DNA from: JBCBEX01 sp038528235
GTDB taxonomy: Bacteria; Bacteroidota; Rhodothermia; Rhodothermales; Rubricoccaceae
Direction of reading: 5' to 3'
Length of the DNA: 19,768 nt
Assembly: GCA_038528235.1 (NCBI GenBank)
Contig: JBCBEX010000081.1
Coordinates: 1-19,768, forward strand
Position numbers and translations under genes: made by a program. Each line of letters opens with the position of its first letter. Within the stretch, counting starts at the first letter, position 1. Below the pieces are notes generated by a model. That model ran no database searches and was not told the origin of the DNA. It saw only the letters and a list, made by a program, of their open reading frames with translations. This document shows, one piece after another, positions 1-7,168 of the stretch.

Positions 1-172
1 GGGCGCTTCAACGAACCGTTCGCGCGAGCTGAGCTTGGGCGACATGGGCAACCATGGTAGACAGGTTCGCGAGAGTTGCAACATACATATCGTTTGAAAT
101 ATTTCAAACTTAAATATGAAAACGCTTCCGGTTGCCCTGCTCAGCTCGCGCGAACGGTTCGTTGAAGCGCCC
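1..172. repeat. 34-bp perfect inverted repeat around an AT-rich segment (possible invertible promoter or MITE)
   Basis: Bases 1-34 are the exact reverse complement of bases 139-172. A second, shorter inverted pair lies inside (GGGCAACC at 46-53, GGTTGCCC at 130-137). At the core is a perfect 18-bp palindrome, GTTTGAAATATTTCAAAC, at 92-109. The stretch from about 80 to 122 is strikingly AT-rich in an otherwise GC-rich window. The element ends about 115 bp before the preferred start of the sensor kinase. The left arm begins at base 1, so its true outer edge and any target-site duplication cannot be seen. Possible readings are an invertible promoter segment, a small non-autonomous transposon-like element, or a fold-back assembly artefact at a contig end. 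The repeat itself is certain; its role is not. Confidence 0.9.
105..112 (-). promoter_or_regulatory. candidate Bacteroidota -7 box (TAAGTTTG) inside the inverted repeat
   Basis: Read on the minus strand, 112 to 105 is TAAGTTTG, an exact match to the Bacteroidota -7 consensus TAnnTTTG. It lies in the AT-rich core of the inverted-repeat element and overlaps the 18-bp palindrome. I see no good TTTG -33 box at the usual distance. It points away from the sensor kinase in the present orientation and would point toward it if the segment between the 34-bp repeats were inverted. An 8-mer with six fixed bases can occur by chance in AT-rich DNA. Confidence 0.25.
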
Positions 173-288
173 CGCGCATCGAACCGGACGTGTTGAACCC
201 GCCTGCGTCTCCGTTTAGTTTGCCGATGCCTCCACCACCCGGCTGCCGCGCCGTCGCCTTCCCCATGCCCGTTTTATCCCCTCTCCGC

Positions 289-3200
289 ATGCGAGCGCCC
301 GGCTGGAGCGTCTGGGCGCTGGGTTTGCTGGTGCTCCTGAGCGGTCCGCGGAGTGAAGCGCAGCGCACGGGCGACGTACCGGCCGCGTTGGAGTTTGCCC
401 CGCCAGTCGCGCCGAAGACACTTGCCTCGCAGGCCCTCGACCGTCTCCGTTTCGAGCGCTCCGACGCCCTCGCCTTCGACCAGTCGAACTTCATCACCAC
501 GCACCTGCTCGACCGCCACGGCTTTGTGTGGATGGCCAGCGAGGGCAACCTGTTTCGCTTCGATGGCTACACGCTGCGCACCTACGGCCCGGACCCGGCC
601 GACCCGAACTCGCTACCGTCCGATGTGATCTATGGGCTCGCGGAGGCCCCAGACGGGCGCCTGTGGCTAGCCGCTGTGCCTGAGTCCCTGATCCGCTTCG
701 ACCCAGTGACGGAAAAGGCCGAGACGTTCGATACGCCGCTTGCCATACGGAACCGCCGTGTGGCGGTGGACTCGACTGGCTTGGTGTGGTTCATCAGCCA
801 GCCTGTTGATGAGGCGGTACCGGGACACCGCCTCTACCGGCTCGACCCCGCGACGGGACACTCCGAGGTCGTGCCGCTCGACGCACCGGATGGGCTCCTC
901 GTCAGCATTGTGGACATGGAGGCCGGTGCCGATGGGCACCTGTGGCTCGCCACCGCCGAGTACGGAGCCATACGGTATGATGTCTACGCGCGCCAGGCGC
1001 ACTTCTATGACGCGGACCGGGGGCTCGACACGCCCATCGCGCGGGTGCGGGTGAGCGCAAGCGGAGCCGTGTGGGCGCAAGGCGACGGCAGCCTCTATGA
1101 GTACGAGGCCACCGCCGACCGCTTCACACGGCGCCTGACGGGGCCGTTGCTCGACTGGCGTCCCAATCCGTTTCTGTCTGGCTGCTATGTGGACGCGCTC
1201 CGCGTGGCGTGGTGCTACCGCGTGGACGACGGCACGCTTGCTGTCCTCGATGTAGACACGGGCGCGGAGCGCGTCTTCACCTACGACCCCGCTGACCTGG
1301 ACGGGATTCCCGGCATGGGCATCGGGCGCGTGTTCGAAGACCAGGCGGGCGTGCTCTGGATCGCAGGCCTCGGCGGCGTGCGGCGGGTGACGGGGCGCCA
1401 GGGCTACTTCACGCGCATCAACAACGCGCCGACCACCTTCCTGCGCGTGGGCACGGGCCGCGACGGAAACCTGCTGGTCGCAGAGTTCTGTGGGGATGTC
1501 TTCAGGCTGGAGGGGACGCTGCTCGTCCCGCATCCGCTCGTCCCGCTCGGGCTTGGTCTGTGCGCGATGACCGTCACGGAGACCACGGATGGGGCCGTGT
1601 GGGTCGGCACCTGGCCGTGGCAGGCCGGACAGGGCGGCGTCTATCGCTTCGACCCGGACGGGACCTATCGCTACTTCGTCCACGACGACGAGGACCCCAC
1701 TTCGATTGCCATGCGTGGCGTTCGGGCGATCCTCGAAGACCGGACGGGCCGGATCTGGATCGGCACATCGAGCACGCTCGACCTCTACGATCCCGCCACG
1801 CAGACCTTCTCACGCGCGCCAACGGTCGGCGACGGGTTCGCTGGCGACGACGTATGGGCGCTTGCCGAGGCCCCCGACGGTACGCTCTGGGTGAGCTACT
1901 ACGCCGACGGCGTCGAGCACTACGACCCCGCCACCGGCCGCGTCCTCGCACGCTATCAGCACGACCGCACTGACCCGGCCACGCTGGGCGCGGACGTAGC
2001 GTCGTGGATCGAGCCCTCGCGACAGGACACCAACACGGTCTGGATCGCGACCTGGGGCGGCGGCCTCAACCGCCTCGACCTCAACAGTGGGCTCATGAAG
2101 CGGCTCACGCCGCGCAACGGCCTCCCCGACCTGCAGGTCAACCAGGTGCTCGAAGATGACCGGGGGCGCATCTGGGCGACAACGCCGCGTGGCCTGGTGC
2201 GCCACGACCCGGCTACGGGCGCGCTCCGCGTCTTCGGCCAAGCCGATGGCCTCCGCGCCTATGCCGGGCTCGCCGGGTTCAGCCGCCTCGGCGACGGCCG
2301 CTTCGCCCTCACCGACGGGCGCACCTTCGAGGGCAACGGGCAGCTCTTCGTCTTCCATCCCGACTCCATCCGCGACGATGCGACGACCGCCCCGCTCGCG
2401 CTCACCGCGCTGGACGTGCAGGGGCAGTCTCGCCCGATCGCCCCGCAGCCCGACGAACTCCGCTTCGCTCCCGCCGACGAGGTGTTCGGCCTCGAGTTCG
2501 CCGCGCTCAACTACGCCGACGCCGAGCGTATCCGCTACCGCCACCGCCTGGACGGGTTCGACAGCGACTGGATCGAGGTCGGCACCCGGCGCTATGCGGC
2601 GTACACGAACCTGCCACCCGGTCGCTACACGTTCCGTCTGCAAGCCGACCTCGGCGCTGGGTGGGGCGGCACGTTTGCGGTGCCTGTGATCGTGGAGCCG
2701 TACTGGTGGGAAACCGCCTGGGCACGCCTCTCGGCGCTGCTGAGTGCAGTGGCCCTGGGCGTGCTCCTCGTCCGGTACCTCGCCACGCGTCAGCTCCGCG
2801 CGACGCTGCGCCGCCTCGAAGTCGAGCGGCGCCTCCAGGACGAGCGCGAGCGCATCAGCCAGGACCTCCACGACCACGTTGGCGCGCAGCTCTCGACCAT
2901 CGTCTCCGGCATCGACCTCGCGCGGCTGGCCTCGGCCTCGCCCAACCAAGGCGACGGGGCGCCTGCCAAGGCGGTGTCCTATCTCGACCGTCTCGAAGCC
3001 CATGCGCGCACCACGATGGCACAGCTCCGCGAGACGATCTGGGCGCTCCACCACGAGACGGTGACGCTCCAGGCCTTCCACGAGCGGCTCTGCACCTACG
3101 CCCGCACGCAGGCAGGTCTGCGCCCCAGTCCTCCCCGCATCGACTGCCGCCTTCACGCTGCCGACCCAGCATGGACGCTCACGCCGATGCAGGCGCTCAA

Positions 3201-3501
3201 CCTCTACCGCATCGCGCAGGAGGCGGTAGAGAACGCGCTTAAGCACGCCGCCGCGCAGCATCTCACCATCGACGTGCAGGCGGCAACCGACGCGCTCATC
3301 CTCGTCGTGGAGGACGACGGTGCCTTCGCCGCGCCGCGGACCGTGGGTGCTACCGTGGCCGACGACCTACGCGGCTTTGGCCTCGATGGCATGCAGCGGC
3401 GCGCAGAGCGCCTCGGCGGCCGCTTCGCGATGGACACCGCCGCTGGCACGACGGTCCGCGTGGAAATACCATGGGCGCGCGCGGAGCCGACGAGAGGGTG
3501 A
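289..3501 (+). CDS. propeller-type sensor histidine kinase (Reg_prop / Y_Y_Y / HisKA_3 / HATPase)
   Basis: Membrane sensor kinase that should sense a ligand outside the cytoplasm and phosphorylate a NarL/LuxR-type regulator. From the ATG at 289 (1070 aa) the protein starts with a signal peptide (MRAPGW, hydrophobic core, cleavage near SEAQ). Two-component propeller repeats with D-x-x-G-x-x-W blades follow at about 60-720. A Y_Y_Y domain (LNYADAERIRYRHRLDGFD...) is at about 735-799 and one TM helix at 809-830. The HisKA_3 box DLHDHVGAQL carries H861, and the HATPase has N-box N982, EDDG at 1008-1011 and GFGLDG at 1029-1034. All kinase motifs are intact. In-frame alternative starts are GTG 190, ATG 226 and ATG 265; 289 gives the cleanest signal peptide. 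The likely partner regulator is at 4213-4866. Confidence 0.95.
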   Translation: MRAPGWSVWALGLLVLLSGPRSEAQRTGDVPAALEFAPPVAPKTLASQALDRLRFERSDALAFDQSNFITTHLLDRHGFVWMASEGNLFRFDGYTLRTYGPDPADPNSLPSDVIYGLAEAPDGRLWLAAVPESLIRFDPVTEKAETFDTPLAIRNRRVAVDSTGLVWFISQPVDEAVPGHRLYRLDPATGHSEVVPLDAPDGLLVSIVDMEAGADGHLWLATAEYGAIRYDVYARQAHFYDADRGLDTPIARVRVSASGAVWAQGDGSLYEYEATADRFTRRLTGPLLDWRPNPFLSGCYVDALRVAWCYRVDDGTLAVLDVDTGAERVFTYDPADLDGIPGMGIGRVFEDQAGVLWIAGLGGVRRVTGRQGYFTRINNAPTTFLRVGTGRDGNLLVAEFCGDVFRLEGTLLVPHPLVPLGLGLCAMTVTETTDGAVWVGTWPWQAGQGGVYRFDPDGTYRYFVHDDEDPTSIAMRGVRAILEDRTGRIWIGTSSTLDLYDPATQTFSRAPTVGDGFAGDDVWALAEAPDGTLWVSYYADGVEHYDPATGRVLARYQHDRTDPATLGADVASWIEPSRQDTNTVWIATWGGGLNRLDLNSGLMKRLTPRNGLPDLQVNQVLEDDRGRIWATTPRGLVRHDPATGALRVFGQADGLRAYAGLAGFSRLGDGRFALTDGRTFEGNGQLFVFHPDSIRDDATTAPLALTALDVQGQSRPIAPQPDELRFAPADEVFGLEFAALNYADAERIRYRHRLDGFDSDWIEVGTRRYAAYTNLPPGRYTFRLQADLGAGWGGTFAVPVIVEPYWWETAWARLSALLSAVALGVLLVRYLATRQLRATLRRLEVERRLQDERERISQDLHDHVGAQLSTIVSGIDLARLASASPNQGDGAPAKAVSYLDRLEAHARTTMAQLRETIWALHHETVTLQAFHERLCTYARTQAGLRPSPPRIDCRLHAADPAWTLTPMQALNLYRIAQEAVENALKHAAAQHLTIDVQAATDALILVVEDDGAFAAPRTVGATVADDLRGFGLDGMQRRAERLGGRFAMDTAAGTTVRVEIPWARAEPTRG

Positions 3502-3519
3502 GCCAGCGTCCTCCGAAGA

Positions 3520-3547
3520 GCACGGGATCCCGTGCGGTATTCTACCG
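3520..3547. terminator. palindrome between convergent genes, possible bidirectional terminator
   Basis: A perfect 16-bp palindrome, GCACGGGATCCCGTGC (3520-3535), is followed at once by a second small hairpin, CGGTA-TTC-TACCG (3535-3547), which covers the stop codon of the minus-strand gene. It sits between the convergent sensor kinase and the PID-CTERM-like gene, where a shared terminator is expected. There is no T-run on either side, so intrinsic termination is only a guess. Confidence 0.35.
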
Positions 3548-3775
3548 CTGCCGCAGTTTGCGTGCAGCATAGCCAGCGCCGGCCAACGCCAGTAGCCCCA
3601 GCCCACCGTCGATGGGTACCTGCGGCGGATTTGGCGGCAGTGTGGGTACGGCCTCGGCAGGTGTTTCCTCAAACGCGGGCGGCGATGTGGACGGCGCAGC
3701 CCAATCGGGGAGGCTCTGCGCAGCAGCAGGCAGGGTGAACAGGAGGGCGACAGCGAGAGCGGTCAGGCGAAGCAT
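3542..3775 (-). CDS. small secreted protein with PID-CTERM-like C-terminal sorting signal
   Basis: A 77-aa protein from the ATG at 3775. It has a signal peptide at residues 1-20 (MLRLTALAVALLFTLPAAAQ), then a short proline-, threonine- and glutamate-rich segment at 21-53. The tail is VPIDGGLGLLALAGAGY (53-69) followed by a basic end, ARKLRQR. A PIDGG motif, short hydrophobic helix and basic cluster form the layout of the PID-CTERM tail found on small Bacteroidota proteins, which resembles PEP-CTERM/sortase-type sorting signals. The mature region is only about 30 residues and has no recognisable domain. The reading frame stays open upstream into the T9SS relic, but the signal peptide fixes the start at 3775. 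It converges with the sensor kinase, with 40 bp between stop codons. Family assignment is from memory of the motif; the processing enzyme is not in this window. Confidence 0.75.
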   Translation of the reverse strand: MLRLTALAVALLFTLPAAAQSLPDWAAPSTSPPAFEETPAEAVPTLPPNPPQVPIDGGLGLLALAGAGYAARKLRQR

Positions 3776-3839
3776 GGCGGTGTGCAGATCGAAGGGGACA
3801 AGCCAGGAGCGGCGGGAAAGGTAAACAGGGGGGCGCGGA

Positions 3840-4111
3840 GCAGCGTGCTTCACAACGAGCACGCGGCCCGCTTTGGCCTCGCGGCTCGCAGCCGCCGCGG
3901 TCTTTACGCACCACATATACACGCCACGCGCGAGTAGTGCCGCCTCCACGCCGAGTGTGTGCCACCCCGCCTACTGGGCACCGCCGTGCATCACGAGCAC
4001 CTCGCGACCGAGCACGCCGCAGACCGCCACGCGCACCGTCTCAGCTTCGGATAGGTCGCAGCGCAGCGTGGTCCCGTCGGCTACCGGGGTGCTCGGGAAG
4101 CGAGTCGCAAA
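3840..4111 (-). pseudogene. decayed T9SS type A C-terminal sorting domain (one in-frame stop)
   Basis: One minus-strand frame reads FPSTPVADGTTLRCDLSEAE (4099-4040), then VRVAVCGVLGREVLVMHGGAQ split by a TAG at 3973-3971, then AGWHTLGVEAALLARGVYMW and ...GRVLVVK (to about 3848). This follows the T9SS type A (Por secretion) sorting-domain pattern: PNP...TTLRYDLPE, VRLAVYDVLGREV, AGxH, L..GVYxxRL, ...vVV. The usual YDVLGR is CGVLGR here, the PNPF motif is degraded, and no passenger domain precedes it. The relic is therefore the tail end of a lost secreted protein gene. It lies directly upstream of the PID-CTERM-like gene in the same frame and strand. The match is by eye; boundaries are approximate. 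Confidence 0.72.
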
Positions 4112-4212
4112 TCGTTTCCCCGCTTCCGGGGGTTGTTCGCGGACGCAGGATTTCGGAGTCTGTGTGCGCTTGCCCCCTTCACACGCCCCGGCTGCGCTAG
4201 ACCCCGATTGCC

Positions 4213-4866
4213 ATGCCCGTTCGCCTCGCCCTCGTCGAAGACCGCGCTGACGTGCGCCGCCTGCTTACCGAACGCCTCGGCTTCTTCGACGACGTCGAGC
4301 TGGTGCTCGTCGCGCCGAGCGCGGAGCTGTTCTTTGAGCACCTCGCCGAACTCGACGCCACGGAGGGCGCGGCACTCCCCGAGGTCGTGCTCATGGACAT
4401 CGAGCTGCCGGGCATCGACGGGATCACGGCCACCATGCGGCTTAAGGACGCGCACCCGGCCATCGAGGTGCTGATGCTGACGGTGTTCGAGGACGAGGAG
4501 CGCATCTTCGCGGCCGTGAAGGCCGGGGCGTCGGGCTACCTCCTCAAGGACGCGAGCGCCGGCCGCATCGTAGGGGCCGTGCTGGAGGTGGCCCACGGCG
4601 GCGCGCCCGTCTCGCCGCTCGTGGCGAAGAAGCTCCTCGGCTACGTGCGCGGCGACGACGCGGGCGAGGACCTCGGCCTCACCAACCGCGAGCGCGACGT
4701 GCTCGACCTCATCGTGGAGGGCCTCATCGAAGACGCCATCGCCGACCGGCTCTCGATCAGCCCACACACGGTCCGCTCGCACATCAAAAACCTCTACGAG
4801 AAGCTGCAGGTCCACAGCCGCGCCGAGGTGGTGCGCGTGGCCTACCAGCATCGCCTTATCCGCTGA
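4213..4866 (+). CDS. NarL/LuxR-type two-component response regulator
   Basis: A 217-aa DNA-binding regulator. The receiver domain (1-125) has the acidic pair E9/D10, phospho-acceptor D62 in VVLMDIELPGIDG, switch T90 and K112 in YLLKD. A LuxR-type helix-turn-helix follows at about 154-217 (LTNRERDVLDLIVEGL, SPHTVRSHIKNLYEKL). All key residues are present. The sensor kinase at 289-3501 is of the HisKA_3 type that normally pairs with this class, and both are on the same strand, so they probably form one system even though a 700-bp minus-strand insert separates them. The ATG follows the sequence GCTAGACCCCGATTGCC without a Shine-Dalgarno site, as is common in Bacteroidota. Target genes are unknown. 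Confidence 0.95.
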   Translation: MPVRLALVEDRADVRRLLTERLGFFDDVELVLVAPSAELFFEHLAELDATEGAALPEVVLMDIELPGIDGITATMRLKDAHPAIEVLMLTVFEDEERIFAAVKAGASGYLLKDASAGRIVGAVLEVAHGGAPVSPLVAKKLLGYVRGDDAGEDLGLTNRERDVLDLIVEGLIEDAIADRLSISPHTVRSHIKNLYEKLQVHSRAEVVRVAYQHRLIR

Positions 4867-5187
4867 GGTGCCGCGCACCCGCCGTGCGCCTCCCCATCCA
4901 CCCGCAATATCCCCTATTTGGGGGATACCGCTGCGCCGGTCCACGATGCATCTTATACCGTGCCGGTCCCGTGGGGAACAGGACCGGACGCCTGCGCTCG
5001 CCCCCTGATCTCGTGCTGGGCGACTGCTCCTCGCCGACTCCCGGCGAGGCGCGAGGTCGGACGACTGTGGTGGGCGTCCGGCCTCGCTTTGTGGTGGAGC
5101 ACCGCCTGTTCGAGGAGACCGCCGCTCTGCATCCATGACACCCTGAGCGATGCTCCTCGCACACGCTGGCCGAGGAACTTAGCCTCC
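4867..5187. other. gene-free stretch with hairpins
   Basis: No convincing gene is seen here. A hairpin TATCCCC-TATTTG-GGGGATA (4908-4927) lies 42 bp after the response-regulator stop and could aid termination, though no T-run follows. A second hairpin pairs CCGGTCC (4963-4969) with GGACCGG (4981-4987). At 5136-5150, TGACACCCTGAGCGA matches the left end of the dispersed repeat at 5188 in 13 of 15 positions, so it is probably a decayed partial copy. Short open frames here have no family resemblance. Confidence 0.5.
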
Positions 5188-5345
5188 TGTCATCCTGAGC
5201 GAAGGCCGCACAGCGGACGGAGTCGAAGGATCTCGGCGACAGCGATTGTGCTTCGGTCCGAATCAACTATAGCGAGACATGGATCCCCCGCCTTCGCGGG
5301 GGCAGGCTCTTCGACTACGGCCTCCAGCCTTTGTTCAGGATGACA
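5188..5345. repeat. dispersed intergenic repeat, copy 1 (TGTCATCCTGA inverted ends)
   Basis: TGTCATCCTGA (5188-5198) is mirrored exactly by TCAGGATGACA (5335-5345). Inside is a strong hairpin, CCCCCGC-CTTC-GCGGGGG (5285-5302), and a segment CGGAGTCGAAGGATCTC near the left end. A second element with nearly the same ends is at 19463-19568. The shared ends, intergenic position and lack of coding potential fit a small repeated element spread through the genome. Between the repeat and the next gene, 5346-5470 shows nothing recognisable beyond a presumed promoter for the 5'-nucleotidase. Confidence 0.7.
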
Positions 5346-5470
5346 ACCGTGGACGGTAGGACAGGAATATGAGGGTCTGGTAGCATGAAGGCAATGACCC
5401 GCCGTGCGCGTGGATCGCGCGTGCATTCATAGTCCCCTTCCTCTCCCACTCACCGGATCACTCACGCGCC

Positions 5471-7003
5471 ATGTTCCGCTTCTACCCCCCCCTCGCGCTC
5501 GCTGCGCTCCTCGTCACGTTCACCGCCTGCGGTACCGTCCAGCCTGTCCAAGAGGTTGTCGGAGAGGAGGTCGCGATGGTCATGGACGACGCCCCCGACG
5601 GGCGCGTCCATGTGACCATCCTCCAGGTGAGCGATGTGCAGGAGATCGTGCCCGCTGAGGGCGGCAAGACGGGCGGCCTGGCCCGCGTCGCCGGGCTGCT
5701 GCGCGAGCTCGAAGCCGCCAACCCCAACACCTTCGTCATGGTGCCGGGGGACTTCTACAGCCCGTCGGCCATCGGCACCTCGCGGGTGGACGGCGTCCGC
5801 CTCAACGGCCAGCAGATGGTCGCCGTCTTCAACGCGATCGGCGTCGACTACGTCACGTTCGGCAACCACGAGTTCGACCTCGGCCGCGACGACTTCTACC
5901 GCCGCCTCGACGAGACGGGCTACAACATCGTCTCCTCGAACGTCACCGACGAGAACGGCGCGCTCTTTCCAAAGACCGCCGCCCACGAGCTCGTCACCGT
6001 CACGGACGAGGACGGCACCGTCACGCTCGGCGTCCTCGGCGCAACCATCGGCCTCAACGTCAAGGACTACGTCCGCTACATCCCGATCCTGGATGGCCTC
6101 CAGGCGCAGGTGGACACGATCGGCGACCAGGCCGACGTGCTCATCGCCATCACGCACCTCTCGCAGCAGCAGGATGTCGCCATCGCCGAGCTGATCCCCG
6201 AGATCGACATTATCCTCGGCGGCCACGAGCACATCAACATGGAGCTCTACCGCGGCCCCGACTTCACGCCGCTCTTCAAGGTGGACGCCAACACGCGGTC
6301 GGTCTTCGTCCACCACCTCTACATCGATCCCGAGACGGGCGACCTGGATCTGGACTCGGAGCTGGTTCCGGTCACGGACGCGCTGCCCGAGGACCCGCAG
6401 GTGGCGGCGGTCGTGGACGAATGGGTCAACATCGGCTTCCAGGGCTTCCGCGACGCGGGCTTCGACCCCGACGCCGTCGTTGCCACGATCGACCAGCCGC
6501 TCGATGGGCGCGAGATCAGCGTCCGCTTCCGGCCGACCTCACTCACCGACCTGATCGCAGAGGCCATGCTCGCGGAGGTCCCCGACGCCCAACTCGCCGT
6601 CTTCAATGGCGGCTCGATCCGCATCGACGACATGCTCTCGCCGGGGCCGATCACGCAGTACGACATCATCCGCGTGCTCCCGTTCGGCGGCGAGATCCTC
6701 ACCGTCGTGATGCAGGGCGAGTTCCTCGCACGCGTTCTGGACCAGGGGATCGCCAACCGCGGCATCGGGGGCTTCCTTCAGACGGCGGGCGCACAGCCTA
6801 CGCCCAACGGCTGGCTCATCGGCGGTGAGCCGCTCGACCCGGATGGCGCCTACCGCGTGGCGATCAACGACTTCCTGCTGAGCGGCCGCGAGGCCAACCT
6901 CGACTACCTCACGTTCGACCACCCCGGCGTAACGCTCGTCGCGGAGGGCGAAGACATCCGCATGGCCGTCATCAAAGAGATGCAGCGCCGCGCCGACGGA
7001 TAG
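5471..7003 (+). CDS. lipoprotein bifunctional metallophosphatase / 5'-nucleotidase
   Basis: A 510-aa probable outer-surface or periplasmic phosphoesterase that would release phosphate or nucleosides from nucleotides. A lipobox ends at C20 (LVTFTAC-G), so the mature protein is lipid-anchored. The metallophosphatase domain (about 47-300) shows D55 in VSDVQE, GD at 93-94 (VPGDFYSPS), GNHEFD with N132/H133, H229 in ITHL and GGHEH with H252/H254. The 5'-nucleotidase C-terminal domain (about 335-490) has NGGSIRIDD and the phenylalanine-containing PFGGEI motif. The first motif is unusual: family members normally read D-x-H, and here it is D-V-Q, with Q57 in place of the metal-binding histidine. A D-V-Y-E-I variant is known to me from cyanobacterial and Bacteroidota homologues, so this may be a subfamily trait. 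It converges with the DUF2262-like gene downstream. Confidence 0.93.
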   Translation: MFRFYPPLALAALLVTFTACGTVQPVQEVVGEEVAMVMDDAPDGRVHVTILQVSDVQEIVPAEGGKTGGLARVAGLLRELEAANPNTFVMVPGDFYSPSAIGTSRVDGVRLNGQQMVAVFNAIGVDYVTFGNHEFDLGRDDFYRRLDETGYNIVSSNVTDENGALFPKTAAHELVTVTDEDGTVTLGVLGATIGLNVKDYVRYIPILDGLQAQVDTIGDQADVLIAITHLSQQQDVAIAELIPEIDIILGGHEHINMELYRGPDFTPLFKVDANTRSVFVHHLYIDPETGDLDLDSELVPVTDALPEDPQVAAVVDEWVNIGFQGFRDAGFDPDAVVATIDQPLDGREISVRFRPTSLTDLIAEAMLAEVPDAQLAVFNGGSIRIDDMLSPGPITQYDIIRVLPFGGEILTVVMQGEFLARVLDQGIANRGIGGFLQTAGAQPTPNGWLIGGEPLDPDGAYRVAINDFLLSGREANLDYLTFDHPGVTLVAEGEDIRMAVIKEMQRRADG

Positions 7004-7082
7004 GAGCCGCGGGCGTATGAGCCATCGGCGTCGCATGCCTTTGGTCATTCTCGGCCCCTCAGCGCCGTGCCCGTCGCCGTCC

Positions 7083-7104
7083 GGCTAGCCCCGCCCGGCT
7101 AGCC
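7083..7104. terminator. GC-rich hairpin between convergent genes
   Basis: GGCTAGCC, itself a palindrome, occurs at 7083-7090 and again at 7097-7104 with CCGCCC between. The two copies can pair as an 8-bp stem with a 6-nt loop on either strand. It lies in the 165-bp gap between the convergent 5'-nucleotidase and DUF2262-like genes. No T-run follows, so terminator function is inferred from position. Confidence 0.35.
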
Positions 7105-7110
7105 CTGGTG

Positions 7111-7148
7111 TGGCGGCGGGCTCGTGCAGTGGCGGCGGGGTCATGCAG
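7111..7148. repeat. 19-bp tandem duplication
   Basis: TGGCGGCGGGCTCGTGCAG (7111-7129) is followed directly by TGGCGGCGGGGTCATGCAG (7130-7148), differing at two positions. It is non-coding and sits between two convergent stop codons. Simple local duplication is the likeliest origin. Confidence 0.85.
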
Positions 7149-7168
7149 GAGTGGCGCTTCTAGTTCGG

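Noticed and set aside
1..172. CRISPR-like or retron-like reading of the inverted repeat
   Set aside because: There is only one inverted pair, no regularly spaced direct repeats, and no reverse transcriptase or cas gene in the window.
190..288. GTG start at 190, or ATG 226/265, for the sensor kinase
   Set aside because: These add a proline-rich stretch before an otherwise well-formed signal peptide that begins at 289. They cannot be excluded, only judged less likely.
667..3261. Long minus-strand open frames opposite the sensor kinase (for example 1810-3261)
   Set aside because: They are composition-driven shadows of a clear domain-bearing gene; the translations are R/E/V/G-rich and show no family motif.
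4081..5136. 351-aa minus-strand frame across the response regulator
   Set aside because: It overlaps a complete receiver-HTH gene on the other strand and has a low-complexity H/D/V/E-rich translation.
4884..5138. Possible 84-aa gene in the gap after the response regulator
   Set aside because: No signal peptide, family motif or plausible composition; the region is better described as intergenic with hairpins.
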